A stretch of 32,635 nt of DNA from Candidatus Rokubacteria bacterium GWA2_73_35 (GTDB lineage: Bacteria > Methylomirabilota > Methylomirabilia > Rokubacteriales > CSP1-6): contig MGBU01000254.1 of the NCBI GenBank assembly GCA_001790205.1, positions 1 to 32,635 of the forward strand. The letters are read 5' to 3'. The notes below the pieces were generated by a model that did no database searches, had not been told where the DNA came from, and saw only the letters and a program-made list of their open reading frames with translations. Positions 1-7,708 of the stretch are shown here, one piece after another; positions within the stretch are counted from its first letter, which is position 1; each line of letters starts with the position of its first letter. The translations under genes and the position numbers were made by a program.

Positions 1-90
1 CACTACGCTTTTGGCGCCAGCGCCCCCCCTACTCTCGTCAGTTCGCGTACTTACACGTCGTGCCCCTGCCCAATAAGGGAAACATGGGCT

Positions 91-94
91 AGGA
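91..94 (+). promoter_or_regulatory. Ribosome binding site of the LytS-type kinase
   Basis: AGGA lies 8 nt before the GTG at 103 and supports that start. The 102 bases before the gene hold no other recognisable element; a TAGGAT hexamer overlapping this site could be read as a -10 box but has no partner -35. Confidence 0.45.
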
Positions 95-102
95 TCGCGC
101 TC

Positions 103-1200
103 GTGAGCGCGTCGAGCCGGGTGGCCCGGCTGTGCCAGGGGGCTGCGGTGCGGGTGGCCCTGGTGTGCGTGGCCGCCGCCCTCGCCGTCTCGCTCACCCT
201 GCGCGCCGCCGGCGTGCCCGGCTCGGCGGCGAGGCTGTTCCTGCCCTCGCTGATCTACGCCCTGGTCGTGGGCACGCTCGCGAGCGTGACGCTCCGCCGG
301 CTCGGGCCGCGGCTCGCGCGCGTGGACGGCGCCGCGAAGTGGGCTCTCGTCATCGGCCTGCTCCTCGGGCTCGCGGTGGTCGCGACGCTCGTCGGGAGCG
401 CGCTGAGCGCGGCGCTCGGGCTGGTGCCTCGCGAGGCCTTCTGGGCTCGCGTCCGGTCCGACGCCCAGATCGTCGGGCTCCTCGCCGTGCTGCTCGGCGT
501 GGGCCTGAGCCTCTACGAGGGCGCGCGGGCCCGGCTCCAGGCGACGACCCTCGAGCTCCGGACGCGAGAGCTCGAGCAGGAGCGCGCGCGGAAGCTCGCG
601 CTCGAGGCCCGGCTCGCGTCCCTCGAGTCCCGGCTGAGCCCCCACTTCCTCTTCAACACCCTCAACACGATCTCGGCGCTGATCCCGGAGGACCCGGCGC
701 GCGCCGAGCGCGCGGTCGAGCGGCTCGCGGCGCTGCTCCGGTTCTCGCTCGACGCGGTGGAGCGTGGCGCGGTCCCGCTCGCCCGGGAGCTCGAGCTGGT
801 CGTGGACTACCTCGAGCTCGAGCGGGCGCGCCTCGGCGAGCGGCTCGCGTACGCGCTCGACGTGGACGCGGAAGTCACGGGCTCGGGGGTCCCTCCGCTC
901 GCGCTCCAGACCCTGGTCGAGAACAGCGTCAAGCACGCGGTCGCGCCGCGGCGCGAAGGCGGGCGGATCCGCGTCGAGGCGCACGCGCGCGGCGACCGCC
1001 TCGTGCTGGGGGTCTGGGACGACGGCCCGGGCTTCACGCCCGAGGCCATCGTCCCCGGCCACGGGCTCGACGTCCTCCAGGGGCGGCTCTCCGCCCGCTT
1101 CGGCCCGACGGCGACGCTCACGGTCGAGCGTCAGGACGCCGGGACCCGCGTGACCCTCGCGCTCCCGAGGTCGCCGGCCCGCACGGCCGTGACGGCGTGA
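103..1200 (+). CDS. LytS/YehU-type sensor histidine kinase
   Basis: This is a membrane sensor kinase of about 365 residues. Hydrophobic stretches near residues 15-35, 45-65, 80-105 and 122-138 suggest four membrane segments. They are followed by a charged, coiled-coil-like linker (about 140-178) and the His_kinase (PF06580-type) core. The phospho-acceptor is His181 in the family signature SPHFLFNTLN. An N-box with VENSVKHAV (about 270) and a G-box with WDDGPGF form the ATP lid. No extracytoplasmic sensor domain is seen, so the signal is probably sensed within the membrane. The GTG start has AGGA 8 nt upstream. The stop overlaps the next gene's GTG by 4 nt (GTGA), which indicates translational coupling to its regulator. 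The signal is unknown. Confidence 0.92.
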   Translation: MSASSRVARLCQGAAVRVALVCVAAALAVSLTLRAAGVPGSAARLFLPSLIYALVVGTLASVTLRRLGPRLARVDGAAKWALVIGLLLGLAVVATLVGSALSAALGLVPREAFWARVRSDAQIVGLLAVLLGVGLSLYEGARARLQATTLELRTRELEQERARKLALEARLASLESRLSPHFLFNTLNTISALIPEDPARAERAVERLAALLRFSLDAVERGAVPLARELELVVDYLELERARLGERLAYALDVDAEVTGSGVPPLALQTLVENSVKHAVAPRREGGRIRVEAHARGDRLVLGVWDDGPGFTPEAIVPGHGLDVLQGRLSARFGPTATLTVERQDAGTRVTLALPRSPARTAVTA

Positions 1201-1961
1201 GCCCGGCGCTCCGCGCCTTCCTGCTCGACGACGAGCCGCCGGCGCTCCGGCGCCTGGCGCGCCTGCTCGAGGCCACGGGCCGCGTCGAGATCGTCGGACG
1301 CGCGACCGACCCGGAGGCGGGCCTCGCGCAGGTGGCGGCGCTCTCAGTGGACGTGCTCTTCCTCGACATCCAGATGCCGGGGCTCAGCGGGTTCGAGGTT
1401 GTCGAGCGGCTGCCGGCGGGACCGATGGTGGTGTTCACGACGGCGTACGACCGCCACGCCGTGCAGGCCTTCGAGGTGAACGCGGTGGACTACCTGCTGA
1501 AGCCCATCGAGCGCGAGCGGCTGGACCGGACGCTCGACCGGCTCGAGCGCCTGCGGGCCGATCCCGCGCGGGGCGAGCTGCGCGCGACGCTCGAGCGCCT
1601 GGCCCGGGCGCTCCGGGCGCCCGCGGCGCTCGACCGGCTCGCCTCGCGGGTGGGCGAGCGCGTCCAGCTCGTCGACGTCGCCCAGGTCACCCACGTCGTG
1701 GCGCGGGACCGGGGGACGTACGCCGTCACGGCGGCGAGGGAGTACCTGCTCGACGCGACGCTCGCCGACCTCGAGCGCAAGCTCGACGCGACCCGGTTCC
1801 TGCGCATCCACCGGGGGACGCTCGTGAACCTGGCGTGGGTCGGCGAGCTGCACGCCGACTTCGGCGGGCGCCTCCTGCTCCGCCTCCGGGACGACCGGCG
1901 CACGGAGCTCGTCGTGGCGCGCGACCGCGTGCGCGCCCTCAAGGAGCGGCTCGGGCTCTGA
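1197..1961 (+). CDS. LytTR-family response regulator
   Basis: This regulator of about 254 residues has an N-terminal receiver domain and a C-terminal LytTR DNA-binding domain. In the receiver, the acidic pocket is D11/D12, the phospho-acceptor is Asp57 in LFLDIQMPG, the conserved Thr is in FTTAYDRHA, and the conserved Lys is in YLLKPIE. The LytTR domain (about 155-254) contains the typical FLRIHRGTLVNL segment. The same frame is open far upstream, but GTG at 1197 is the sensible start. It overlaps the kinase stop by 4 nt and puts the receiver at the N-terminus. It is the cognate partner of the upstream kinase. The regulon is unknown; the neighbouring acyl-CoA dehydrogenase genes are convergent and need not be targets. 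Confidence 0.92.
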   Translation: MSPALRAFLLDDEPPALRRLARLLEATGRVEIVGRATDPEAGLAQVAALSVDVLFLDIQMPGLSGFEVVERLPAGPMVVFTTAYDRHAVQAFEVNAVDYLLKPIERERLDRTLDRLERLRADPARGELRATLERLARALRAPAALDRLASRVGERVQLVDVAQVTHVVARDRGTYAVTAAREYLLDATLADLERKLDATRFLRIHRGTLVNLAWVGELHADFGGRLLLRLRDDRRTELVVARDRVRALKERLGL

Positions 1962-1977
1962 GCGCGGCCGTCGGCGC

Positions 1978-1994
1978 GGGCGGCGCGCCCGCCC
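1978..1994. terminator. GC hairpin between convergent genes
   Basis: GGGCGG and CCGCCC arms flank a 5-nt loop in the 37-bp gap between two convergent stop codons. There is no T-tract on either side. It may act as a bidirectional transcription barrier, but in DNA this GC-rich such a stem could arise by chance. Confidence 0.3.
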
Positions 1995-1998
1995 GGGC

Positions 1999-3132
1999 TC
2001 AGCCCGAGGCCGCGAAGCGCGCCAGGTGGTGGTCGGCGTCGCCGAACGCCTGGGCGAGCATCGTCAGGCGCCGGAACGTGTGGCTAATCTTCAGCTCCTC
2101 GGTCATGCCCATCGCGCCGTGGAGCTGCACGGCCTCCTGGCTCACGTGCCGGGCCGCGTCGGCGATCCTGAGCTTGGCCGCCGAGACGACGCGCCGCCGC
2201 TCGGCCGGCTCCGCGGTGTCCACCTTGACGCAGGCCAGGCACGCGATGGACCGCGCCTGCTCGTAGGCGATCAGGACGTCGACCATGCGGTGCTGCAGGG
2301 CCTGGAAGCTCCCGATCGGCACCCCGAACTGCCGCCGCGTCTTCAGGTAGTCGAGCGTCGCGTCGTGGGCGTACTTGATCGCGCCGACCGCCTCGGCGCA
2401 GACGAGCGCGGTGGCGTAGTCCAGCACCTCCTCGGCGAGCTCGATCCCCTGCCCCTGGGCGCCGAGCAGCGCCTCGCGCGGCACGGCCACCCCGGCGAGC
2501 CGCACGTCGGCGGCGCGCAGGCTGTCGAGGGTCCGGTACTCCGCCACCGCGACCCCGGGCGCCCCGCGCTCGACGAGGAAGAGGCTGATCCCGCCGGCGT
2601 CGGCGTCGGCCCCCGCCGTCCGGGCGGACACCACGAGCCAGTCCGCGCACCCGCCGTGGAGCACCGCGCACTTCTCGCCGTCGAGCACGAAGCCGTCCCC
2701 GGACGCGCGCGCCCGCACGGCCACGTGGCGCGGGTCCCAGCGCCCGCCGCGCTCGCTCTGGGCGAAGGCGAGCTTGGCCTTGCCCTGCACGAGCGCGGGC
2801 AGGATCCGCGCCTGCTGCGCCGCCGTCCCGCCGCGCGCGACGGCCTGGCCGCCGAGCCCCACGGTGGCGAGGTAGGGCTCGACGACGAGCGCCTCGCCGA
2901 GCGCCTCCATGACGACCATCATGTCCACGGTGGTGCCGCCGAAGCCGCCGTGCTCCGCCGCGAACGGCACGCCGAGCACGCCCATCTCCGCGAGGGCGGC
3001 CCACACGTCCTCGCTGTAGCCCTGGGGCGAGGCGATGATCTTGGCGCGGGCGTCGAAGCCGTAGCCGGTCGCCAGGAAGCGCCGCAGGGTCTCGGCGAGG
3101 AGGCGCTGCTCCTCGGTGTACTCGAAGTTCAT
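1999..3132 (-). CDS. Acyl-CoA dehydrogenase, PimD-like small subunit
   Basis: This is a 377-residue FAD-dependent acyl-CoA dehydrogenase with the whole family fold. It has an N-terminal helical domain (EEQRLLAETLRRF), a beta domain that binds flavin and substrate (about 120-225), and a C-terminal helical domain with the adenine/CoA-side signature LHGAMGMTEE. The N-terminal half, including EHGGFGG and LVVEPYLATV, is the style of proteins annotated as the small subunit of pimeloyl-CoA dehydrogenase. A GGAGGAG ribosome site precedes the ATG. It follows the other dehydrogenase gene by 16 nt. Two unlike subunits in tandem suggest a heteromeric enzyme oxidising a dicarboxyl-, alicyclic or side-chain acyl-CoA, with electrons passed to ETF. 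The exact substrate is not decidable. Confidence 0.88.
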   Translation of the reverse strand: MNFEYTEEQRLLAETLRRFLATGYGFDARAKIIASPQGYSEDVWAALAEMGVLGVPFAAEHGGFGGTTVDMMVVMEALGEALVVEPYLATVGLGGQAVARGGTAAQQARILPALVQGKAKLAFAQSERGGRWDPRHVAVRARASGDGFVLDGEKCAVLHGGCADWLVVSARTAGADADAGGISLFLVERGAPGVAVAEYRTLDSLRAADVRLAGVAVPREALLGAQGQGIELAEEVLDYATALVCAEAVGAIKYAHDATLDYLKTRRQFGVPIGSFQALQHRMVDVLIAYEQARSIACLACVKVDTAEPAERRRVVSAAKLRIADAARHVSQEAVQLHGAMGMTEELKISHTFRRLTMLAQAFGDADHHLARFAASG

Positions 3133-3148
3133 GGCAGCTCCTCCGCGT

Positions 3149-4309
3149 CTACAGGCCCAGCGTGGCCTTGGCGATGATGTTGCGCTGGATCTCGTTGGAC
3201 CCGGCGTAGATGGTCGCCTTGCGCATGTTGCAGTACCGCGCCCCGAGCGACGCGGTGAAGCGGTCGAAGGTGGCCGCCGGGTCCACGGGCCGGAAGGCCT
3301 GGGCCCGCGGCCCTGCCGTCTGCATCATCAGCTCCGCGAGCGCCTGCTGGATCTCGGTGCCCTTGATCTTGAGCAGCGACACCTCCGCGCCGGGCGGCCG
3401 CCCGCCGCGGAGCTGGTCGAGGAACCGGAGGTTCGTGATCTCGAGCGCCATCAGCTCGACTTCCACGCGCGTGAGCCGGTCGCGGAACCGCGGGTCGTCG
3501 AGGAGCGGCCCCGCCAGGGCCTTGACGCGCGCCAGCTCGCGCTTGGACACGGCGATGTTGCCCGTGCCCATGCGCTCATAGCCGAGGAGGTACTTCGCGA
3601 CCGTCCAACCCTTGTGCTCCTCGTGGACGAGGTTCTCGACCGGGACCTTCACATCGTCGAAGAAGACCTCGTTCACCTCGTGTCCGCCGTCCAGCAGCCC
3701 GATGGGACGCACCGTGATCCCCGGCGAGCGCATGTCGATCAGCAGGAACGAGATGCCCTCCTGCCGCTTCTCGCGGCCGGGGTCGCTCCTGACCAGGCAG
3801 AAGATCCAGTCGGCGTAGTGCCCGAGGGTCGTCCAGGTCTTCTGCCCCGTCACCACGAAGTGGTCGCCCTGCCGGATCGCCCGCGTCTTGAGCGAGGCGA
3901 GGTCCGACCCGGCGCCCGGCTCCGAGTAGCCCTGGCACCAGAAGTCGTCGCCACGGTACATGGGAGGCAGGAACCGCTGCTTCTGCTCCGGCGTCCCGAA
4001 CCGGAGCAGCACCGGCGCGCACATCCTGACGCCGAACGACACGATCGGCGGAGCGCCGGCCCCGCCGCACTCCTCCTCGAAGATGTAGCGCTGCACGACC
4101 GTCCAGTCGGTGCCGCCCCACTCCACCGGCCAGTGGGGCGCGACCCAGCCCTTCTTCGCGAGCGTCCGGTGCCAGCCGAGGAGGTCGTCCTTGGACAGCT
4201 CCCGGTAGTTGAGGACCTTGTCGCGCGCCTCGTCGGGCAGGTTCGCGCGGATCCAGGCGCGCACCTCGTCGCGGAACGCCGATTCCTCGGGCGAGTAGTT
4301 CAGGTCCAT
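3149..4309 (-). CDS. Acyl-CoA dehydrogenase, PimC-like large subunit
   Basis: This is a 386-residue acyl-CoA dehydrogenase. It opens with the N-terminal helices (YSPEESAFRDEVRAWI), has the flavin-contacting QGYSEPGAGSDL and TGQKTWTT segments of the middle domain (about 135-175), and ends with the family signature AGSNEIQRNIIAKATLGL. It resembles the large subunit of pimeloyl-CoA-type dehydrogenases and the long two-gene dehydrogenases of sterol side-chain and aromatic degradation. The ATG start has GGAGAGGAG upstream. It is the first gene of a two-gene operon with the PimD-like gene. A possible -10 box (TATCAT, reverse strand, 4363-4368) lies about 55 nt upstream of the start, but no clear -35 was found. 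Confidence 0.9.
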   Translation of the reverse strand: MDLNYSPEESAFRDEVRAWIRANLPDEARDKVLNYRELSKDDLLGWHRTLAKKGWVAPHWPVEWGGTDWTVVQRYIFEEECGGAGAPPIVSFGVRMCAPVLLRFGTPEQKQRFLPPMYRGDDFWCQGYSEPGAGSDLASLKTRAIRQGDHFVVTGQKTWTTLGHYADWIFCLVRSDPGREKRQEGISFLLIDMRSPGITVRPIGLLDGGHEVNEVFFDDVKVPVENLVHEEHKGWTVAKYLLGYERMGTGNIAVSKRELARVKALAGPLLDDPRFRDRLTRVEVELMALEITNLRFLDQLRGGRPPGAEVSLLKIKGTEIQQALAELMMQTAGPRAQAFRPVDPAATFDRFTASLGARYCNMRKATIYAGSNEIQRNIIAKATLGL

Positions 4310-4463
4310 CCGAGCGCTCCTCTCCGGCGGGTCGGCGCGCCGCCGCGACCGCCATCGCCCGCATGATAGCGCGGGCGCGGACGGCCGGGGGCGCCTGTCT
4401 CGGCGCTAGGCCGAACGGAGCACGCGGCGAGCCGAACATGCCACGGGGCCCGCGGGCGCGCCG

Positions 4464-6581
4464 CTACCCGCTCGGGGTCGAGCCCCGCGCGCCGCGGCGC
4501 ACGAGGCGCGAGGCGTTCAGCATGACGACCACGTCGGGCAGCGACTGGGCCGCGGCCGCGCCGATCGGGGGCAGCCAGCCGGTCGCCGCCAGCGCGATGC
4601 CGACGACGTTGTAGGCCGCCGTGAACCAGAGGTTCTGCTTGATCGTCCTGAACGCGCGGCGGCCGATCCGGATCGCCTCGGGGACCACGCGCCAGTCGTC
4701 CCGCATCAGGGCGACGTGCGCGGCCTCGATGGCGGCGTCGGTCCCCGCGACGCCCATCGCGATGCCGACGTCGGCGCGGGCAAGCGCGGGCGCGTCATTG
4801 ATCCCGTCGCCCACCATCGCCACGACGTGGCCCTCGCGCTGGAGCCGCTCGACCACGCGGATCTTCTCCGCGGGCAGCACCTCGGCCTCGACGTCGAGCC
4901 CGAGCTGGCGCGCCACCGCCGCGGCGACCTCGCGCCGGTCGCCGGTGAGGAGCAGGAGCCGGCGGACGCCGAGCGCCCGCAGCGCCGCGAGCGCGGGCGG
5001 GACCTCGGGCCGGATCGTGTCGCCGAGCGCGATCAGGCCGCAGAGCCTCCCGGCCCGGGCGACGAGGACGACCGAGCGTCCGTCCCCGGCCAAGCTGCGG
5101 ACGCGCGCCCTGACGGCCTCGGGGACGTCGACGCCGAGCCGCGCCAGCAGCCGCTCCGTGCCGACGAGGGCCGGGACACCGTCCACCGTCGCGGCTACCC
5201 CATCGCCCGGATACACCTCGAACTCTCCCGGCTCCCCGAGCGCGAGGGCGCGCCCCTCGGCGGCGCGGACGATCCCGGCCGCGAGGGGATGCTCCGAGCG
5301 TCGCTCGATCGACGCTGCCAGGCCGAGGAGACCCACTTCGCTCTCGCCGTCGAGCGCGACGACGTCGGTGACCTCGGGCCGGCCGAGCGTCACCGTGCCG
5401 GTCTTGTCGAGGACCACCGTGTCGACCCGGGCGAGCGCCTCCAGATAGCGGCCGCCCTTGATGATGATCCCGCGCCGGGCCGAGCGGCCGACCGCGGCGA
5501 GCACCGTGATCGGCGTCGCCATCGCGATCGCGCACGAGCAGGCGACGAGGAGCGTCGCCACGGCCGCCGTCGCGCTGCCCCCGACGAGGTAGGTGGCGAG
5601 CGCCGCGGCGAGGACGACCGGGATGTAGTAGGCCGTGAACCGGTCGGCGAACCGCTGGACGGGCGCTCGCGAGGCCTCCGCCTCCTCGACCAGCCTGACG
5701 ATCTGTCCGAAGGTCGTGTCCCGCCCGACGCGCTCGGTGCGCAGGCGGAGCGCCCCGCGCTCGCAGATGGTCGCCGCGAAGACCTGGTCGCCTCGCTGCT
5801 TTTGGACCGGCACAGACTCGCCGGTGATGGGCGCCTGGTTCACGCTGGCGCGCCCCTCGAGCACGGCGCCGTCCACCGGGATCCGCTCCCCCGGCTTGAC
5901 GAGCACGACGTCTCCCCGGTCGACCTCCTCGGCCGGCACCACGCTCTCGCGTCCCTCCCGCTCGACCCGCGCCGTCTCCGGCGCGAGCTTCAGCAGCTCC
6001 CGGATCGCCTGCCGGGAGCGCTCGGTCGTGTAGCCCTCGATGAAGTCGGCCAGGCGCATGAAGAAGACGATCACCGCCGCGGCGGCATGCTGCCCGATGG
6101 CGATCGCGCCCATGATGCCGAGAGTCATGAGGGCATGCGCGGTGACGGCGCGGCGGCGGAGCGCGCGGAGGACGTTGAGGAAGATCGGATAGCCACCGGC
6201 CAGGACGGCGGCCAGCGCGAGCCAGGGCGGGATCCGCGCGACGAACGCCTCGACGAGGCCGAGCCGCTCGCCGGCGATCCCCGCGAGGGCGGCGCCGGCG
6301 ACGACGGTGACGAACCCCCAGCCGAGGAGGTCCGGGAGCGAGCGGCGGCGGCGCCCGAGCGGCGCGCGGACCTCGCTCACCGTCATCCCGAGGGCGCGGA
6401 GCGCCTCGCGGATCGCCTCCGGCGTCACGCGGCCGGGGTCGTAGGCGACGATGGCCCGGCGCGCGCTCACCGCCGTCCGTACCTCCGCGACCCCATCGAG
6501 GCGGCCCAGCGCGCTCTGGATCTGCCGCGCCTCGTCGGCGCAGTCGAGCTCGGCGACGCTGAGCTCGAGCGTCTCCGTCAC
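4464..6581 (-). CDS. P1B-type heavy-metal ATPase with CSC motif
   Basis: This metal pump has about 705 residues. A degenerate N-terminal metal-binding (HMA-like) domain (1-70) keeps only one Cys (LDCADEA) of the usual CxxC. Membrane helices follow, then the actuator with TGES (253-256) and a transmembrane metal motif Cys348-Ser-Cys350. Catalytic Asp392 is in DKTGT. His431-Pro432 lies in SEHPL, the P1B nucleotide-site motif, and GDGINDAP is at 591-598. The usual CPC/SPC proline is replaced by serine, so metal specificity cannot be inferred. The frame is open 62 codons further upstream, but that part copies the ArsR gene in another frame. GTG at 6581 overlaps the ArsR stop by 4 nt and starts just before the HMA domain. 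It probably exports a metal sensed by that repressor. Confidence 0.92.
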   Translation of the reverse strand: MTETLELSVAELDCADEARQIQSALGRLDGVAEVRTAVSARRAIVAYDPGRVTPEAIREALRALGMTVSEVRAPLGRRRRSLPDLLGWGFVTVVAGAALAGIAGERLGLVEAFVARIPPWLALAAVLAGGYPIFLNVLRALRRRAVTAHALMTLGIMGAIAIGQHAAAAVIVFFMRLADFIEGYTTERSRQAIRELLKLAPETARVEREGRESVVPAEEVDRGDVVLVKPGERIPVDGAVLEGRASVNQAPITGESVPVQKQRGDQVFAATICERGALRLRTERVGRDTTFGQIVRLVEEAEASRAPVQRFADRFTAYYIPVVLAAALATYLVGGSATAAVATLLVACSCAIAMATPITVLAAVGRSARRGIIIKGGRYLEALARVDTVVLDKTGTVTLGRPEVTDVVALDGESEVGLLGLAASIERRSEHPLAAGIVRAAEGRALALGEPGEFEVYPGDGVAATVDGVPALVGTERLLARLGVDVPEAVRARVRSLAGDGRSVVLVARAGRLCGLIALGDTIRPEVPPALAALRALGVRRLLLLTGDRREVAAAVARQLGLDVEAEVLPAEKIRVVERLQREGHVVAMVGDGINDAPALARADVGIAMGVAGTDAAIEAAHVALMRDDWRVVPEAIRIGRRAFRTIKQNLWFTAAYNVVGIALAATGWLPPIGAAAAQSLPDVVVMLNASRLVRRGARGSTPSG

Positions 6582-6940
6582 GGCCGCCGTCCCCGCCTCC
6601 TGGCGGGCCGCGCCCGCCCCGCCTGCCGGTAGCGCGGGCAGGCCGCGATCAGGGGCGCCACCTGGAGCAGCAGCTCCTCGGCCTGGTCGAGGAGCTTCAC
6701 GGCACGCTTGTCGGCGATCGTGTAGTGGACGAACCGGCCCGCGCGCTCCCAGGTGACGAGCCCGCACTCGGCGAGACAGGCCAGGTGCATCGAGGTGTTG
6801 GGCTGGCCGAGGCCGGTGCGGGCCACGATCTCCCCCGCGCTCAACGCCCCGTCGCGGAGCGCCTCGAGGACCCGCAAGCGTGAGACGTCGCCGAGCCCGC
6901 GGAACAGCTTGGCTCGCAGCTCGACGCCCTTGGAATTCAT
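6578..6940 (-). CDS. ArsR/SmtB-family metal-responsive repressor
   Basis: This is a 120-residue winged-helix protein. The core runs from FRGLGDVSRLRVLEAL through the recognition helix (GLGQPNTSMHLACL, about 45-60) to the wing (RAGRFVHYTIADKR). Cys54 and Cys58 in the MHLACLAEC stretch lie at or near the recognition helix, close to the ELCVCDL metal-site region of classical ArsR/CadC proteins. A further Cys is near residue 100. The Arg-rich tail after about residue 105 lies in the region that overlaps the ATPase start. It is the first gene of a two-gene metal-export operon and very likely represses it, releasing DNA on metal binding. A matching promoter and operator lie immediately upstream. 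Confidence 0.9.
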   Translation of the reverse strand: MNSKGVELRAKLFRGLGDVSRLRVLEALRDGALSAGEIVARTGLGQPNTSMHLACLAECGLVTWERAGRFVHYTIADKRAVKLLDQAEELLLQVAPLIAACPRYRQAGRARPARRRGRRP

Positions 6941-6957
6941 ATCAGTCCTGGATGATA
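6940..6957 (-). promoter_or_regulatory. Putative ArsR operator over the -10 box
   Basis: TATCA and TGATA arms face each other across 8 nt, ending at the first base of the arsR start codon. The repeat covers the predicted -10 box, the usual position for autorepression by ArsR-type proteins. Confidence 0.5.
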
Positions 6958-6980
6958 CATGACCCGGTCGCCCCGGGCAA
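6952..6980 (-). promoter_or_regulatory. Sigma-70-type promoter of the arsR-ATPase operon
   Basis: On the reverse strand TTGCCC (6975-6980) is followed after exactly 17 bp by TATCAT (6952-6957). The predicted transcript start lies only about 5 nt before the ATG at 6940, so the message may be nearly leaderless. Confidence 0.55.
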
Positions 6981-7001
6981 GGAGGGGAACTGCCGGGCTG
7001 G

Positions 7002-7688
7002 CTAGCCTTCCGGCCGGCGGGCCGACGCCCGGGGCATCCGGCGACGTCCTCGCGCGCCGGCGCGGGACGCGCGGGTCAGCGCAGCGCCTCCGCTGGGCAC
7101 GGCGGGCGACGTACGGCCCGCGAGCGCCACGCAGTAGCGGTCGCCGGCGCACGGCCGGCAGAGCACTGTCCCCTCCGCCCAGGTCTCGCGTCCGTAGTTG
7201 ACGCCCTCGCCGCAGCGCCCGCAGACGACGCGTCCGCGTCGACGGTCGAGCCATCCCGGCAGGATCGCCACCGGCGCGAGCGCGAAGAGCTCCGCGTCCG
7301 GCATGAGCCCGTAGCCCTCGGTCTGCGCCCGTCGGGCGTCGCGGATGCCGGGGACGTAGTGCGCGACGCGCTCGCGGGCGTCGTCGCGCGCGACGACCCG
7401 GACGGCCCGCGCGGCGGGGAGATCGGCGAACGTGGCCGCCATCTTCCCGTAGTCGACGTGCCAGAGGTTCCGCCGGCCGAGCGAGCAGCCGGTGACCGAC
7501 TGGAGCGCGTCCGCGGCGCAGCGGTTGATCTCGACGAAGACGGCCAGCGCCTTCCCCGCCGCCTTCGGCTCGTCGATGCCGAGCGCCCGGCAGCCGGCGA
7601 TCGCCATGCGCACGCCGAGCACCTGCCCGGGACAGAGGTGGCCGTGGAACGCCACCGCCTCCTCGAGCAGCGCCTCAAACGGCTGCAT
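7002..7688 (-). CDS. FmdE-family protein with C-terminal zinc ribbon
   Basis: This 228-residue protein starts with the FmdE (PF02663-type) domain: AVAFHGHLCPGQVLGVRMA at about 11-30, then Cys-containing INRCAADALQSVTGCSLGRRN (about 63-83). A treble-clef/zinc-ribbon module follows, with CGRC and a later LCRPC (about 160-190). FmdE was named from formylmethanofuran dehydrogenase operons of methanogens. Bacterial homologues without that enzyme often sit beside molybdenum or tungsten oxidoreductase genes, where their role is unclear (metal or cofactor handling has been suggested). Here it is the last of twelve genes in a molybdoenzyme operon, which fits such an accessory role. The ATG at 7688 lies 20 nt after the FecR-PKD gene. 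The Arg/Ala-rich tail after about 195 looks unstructured. Confidence 0.85.
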   Translation of the reverse strand: MQPFEALLEEAVAFHGHLCPGQVLGVRMAIAGCRALGIDEPKAAGKALAVFVEINRCAADALQSVTGCSLGRRNLWHVDYGKMAATFADLPAARAVRVVARDDARERVAHYVPGIRDARRAQTEGYGLMPDAELFALAPVAILPGWLDRRRGRVVCGRCGEGVNYGRETWAEGTVLCRPCAGDRYCVALAGRTSPAVPSGGAALTRASRAGARGRRRMPRASARRPEG

Positions 7689-7708
7689 CGCGGGGCTCCT
7701 CCTCGACG

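Noticed and set aside
4310-4463. Possible gene or terminator between the ATPase and acyl-CoA dehydrogenase genes
   Set aside because: Only a weak -10-like TATCAT and short GC palindromes are seen. No frame has a family match.
6582-6767. N-terminal extension of the metal ATPase by 62 codons
   Set aside because: It lies within the ArsR gene in another frame and shows no domain. GTG 6581 overlaps the ArsR stop and begins just before the HMA domain.
6958-7013. Terminator hairpin after the FmdE gene
   Set aside because: CCCGG/CCGGG and GCCGG/CCGGC pairs are short, have no T-tract and overlap the next promoter's -35 box and the gene end.
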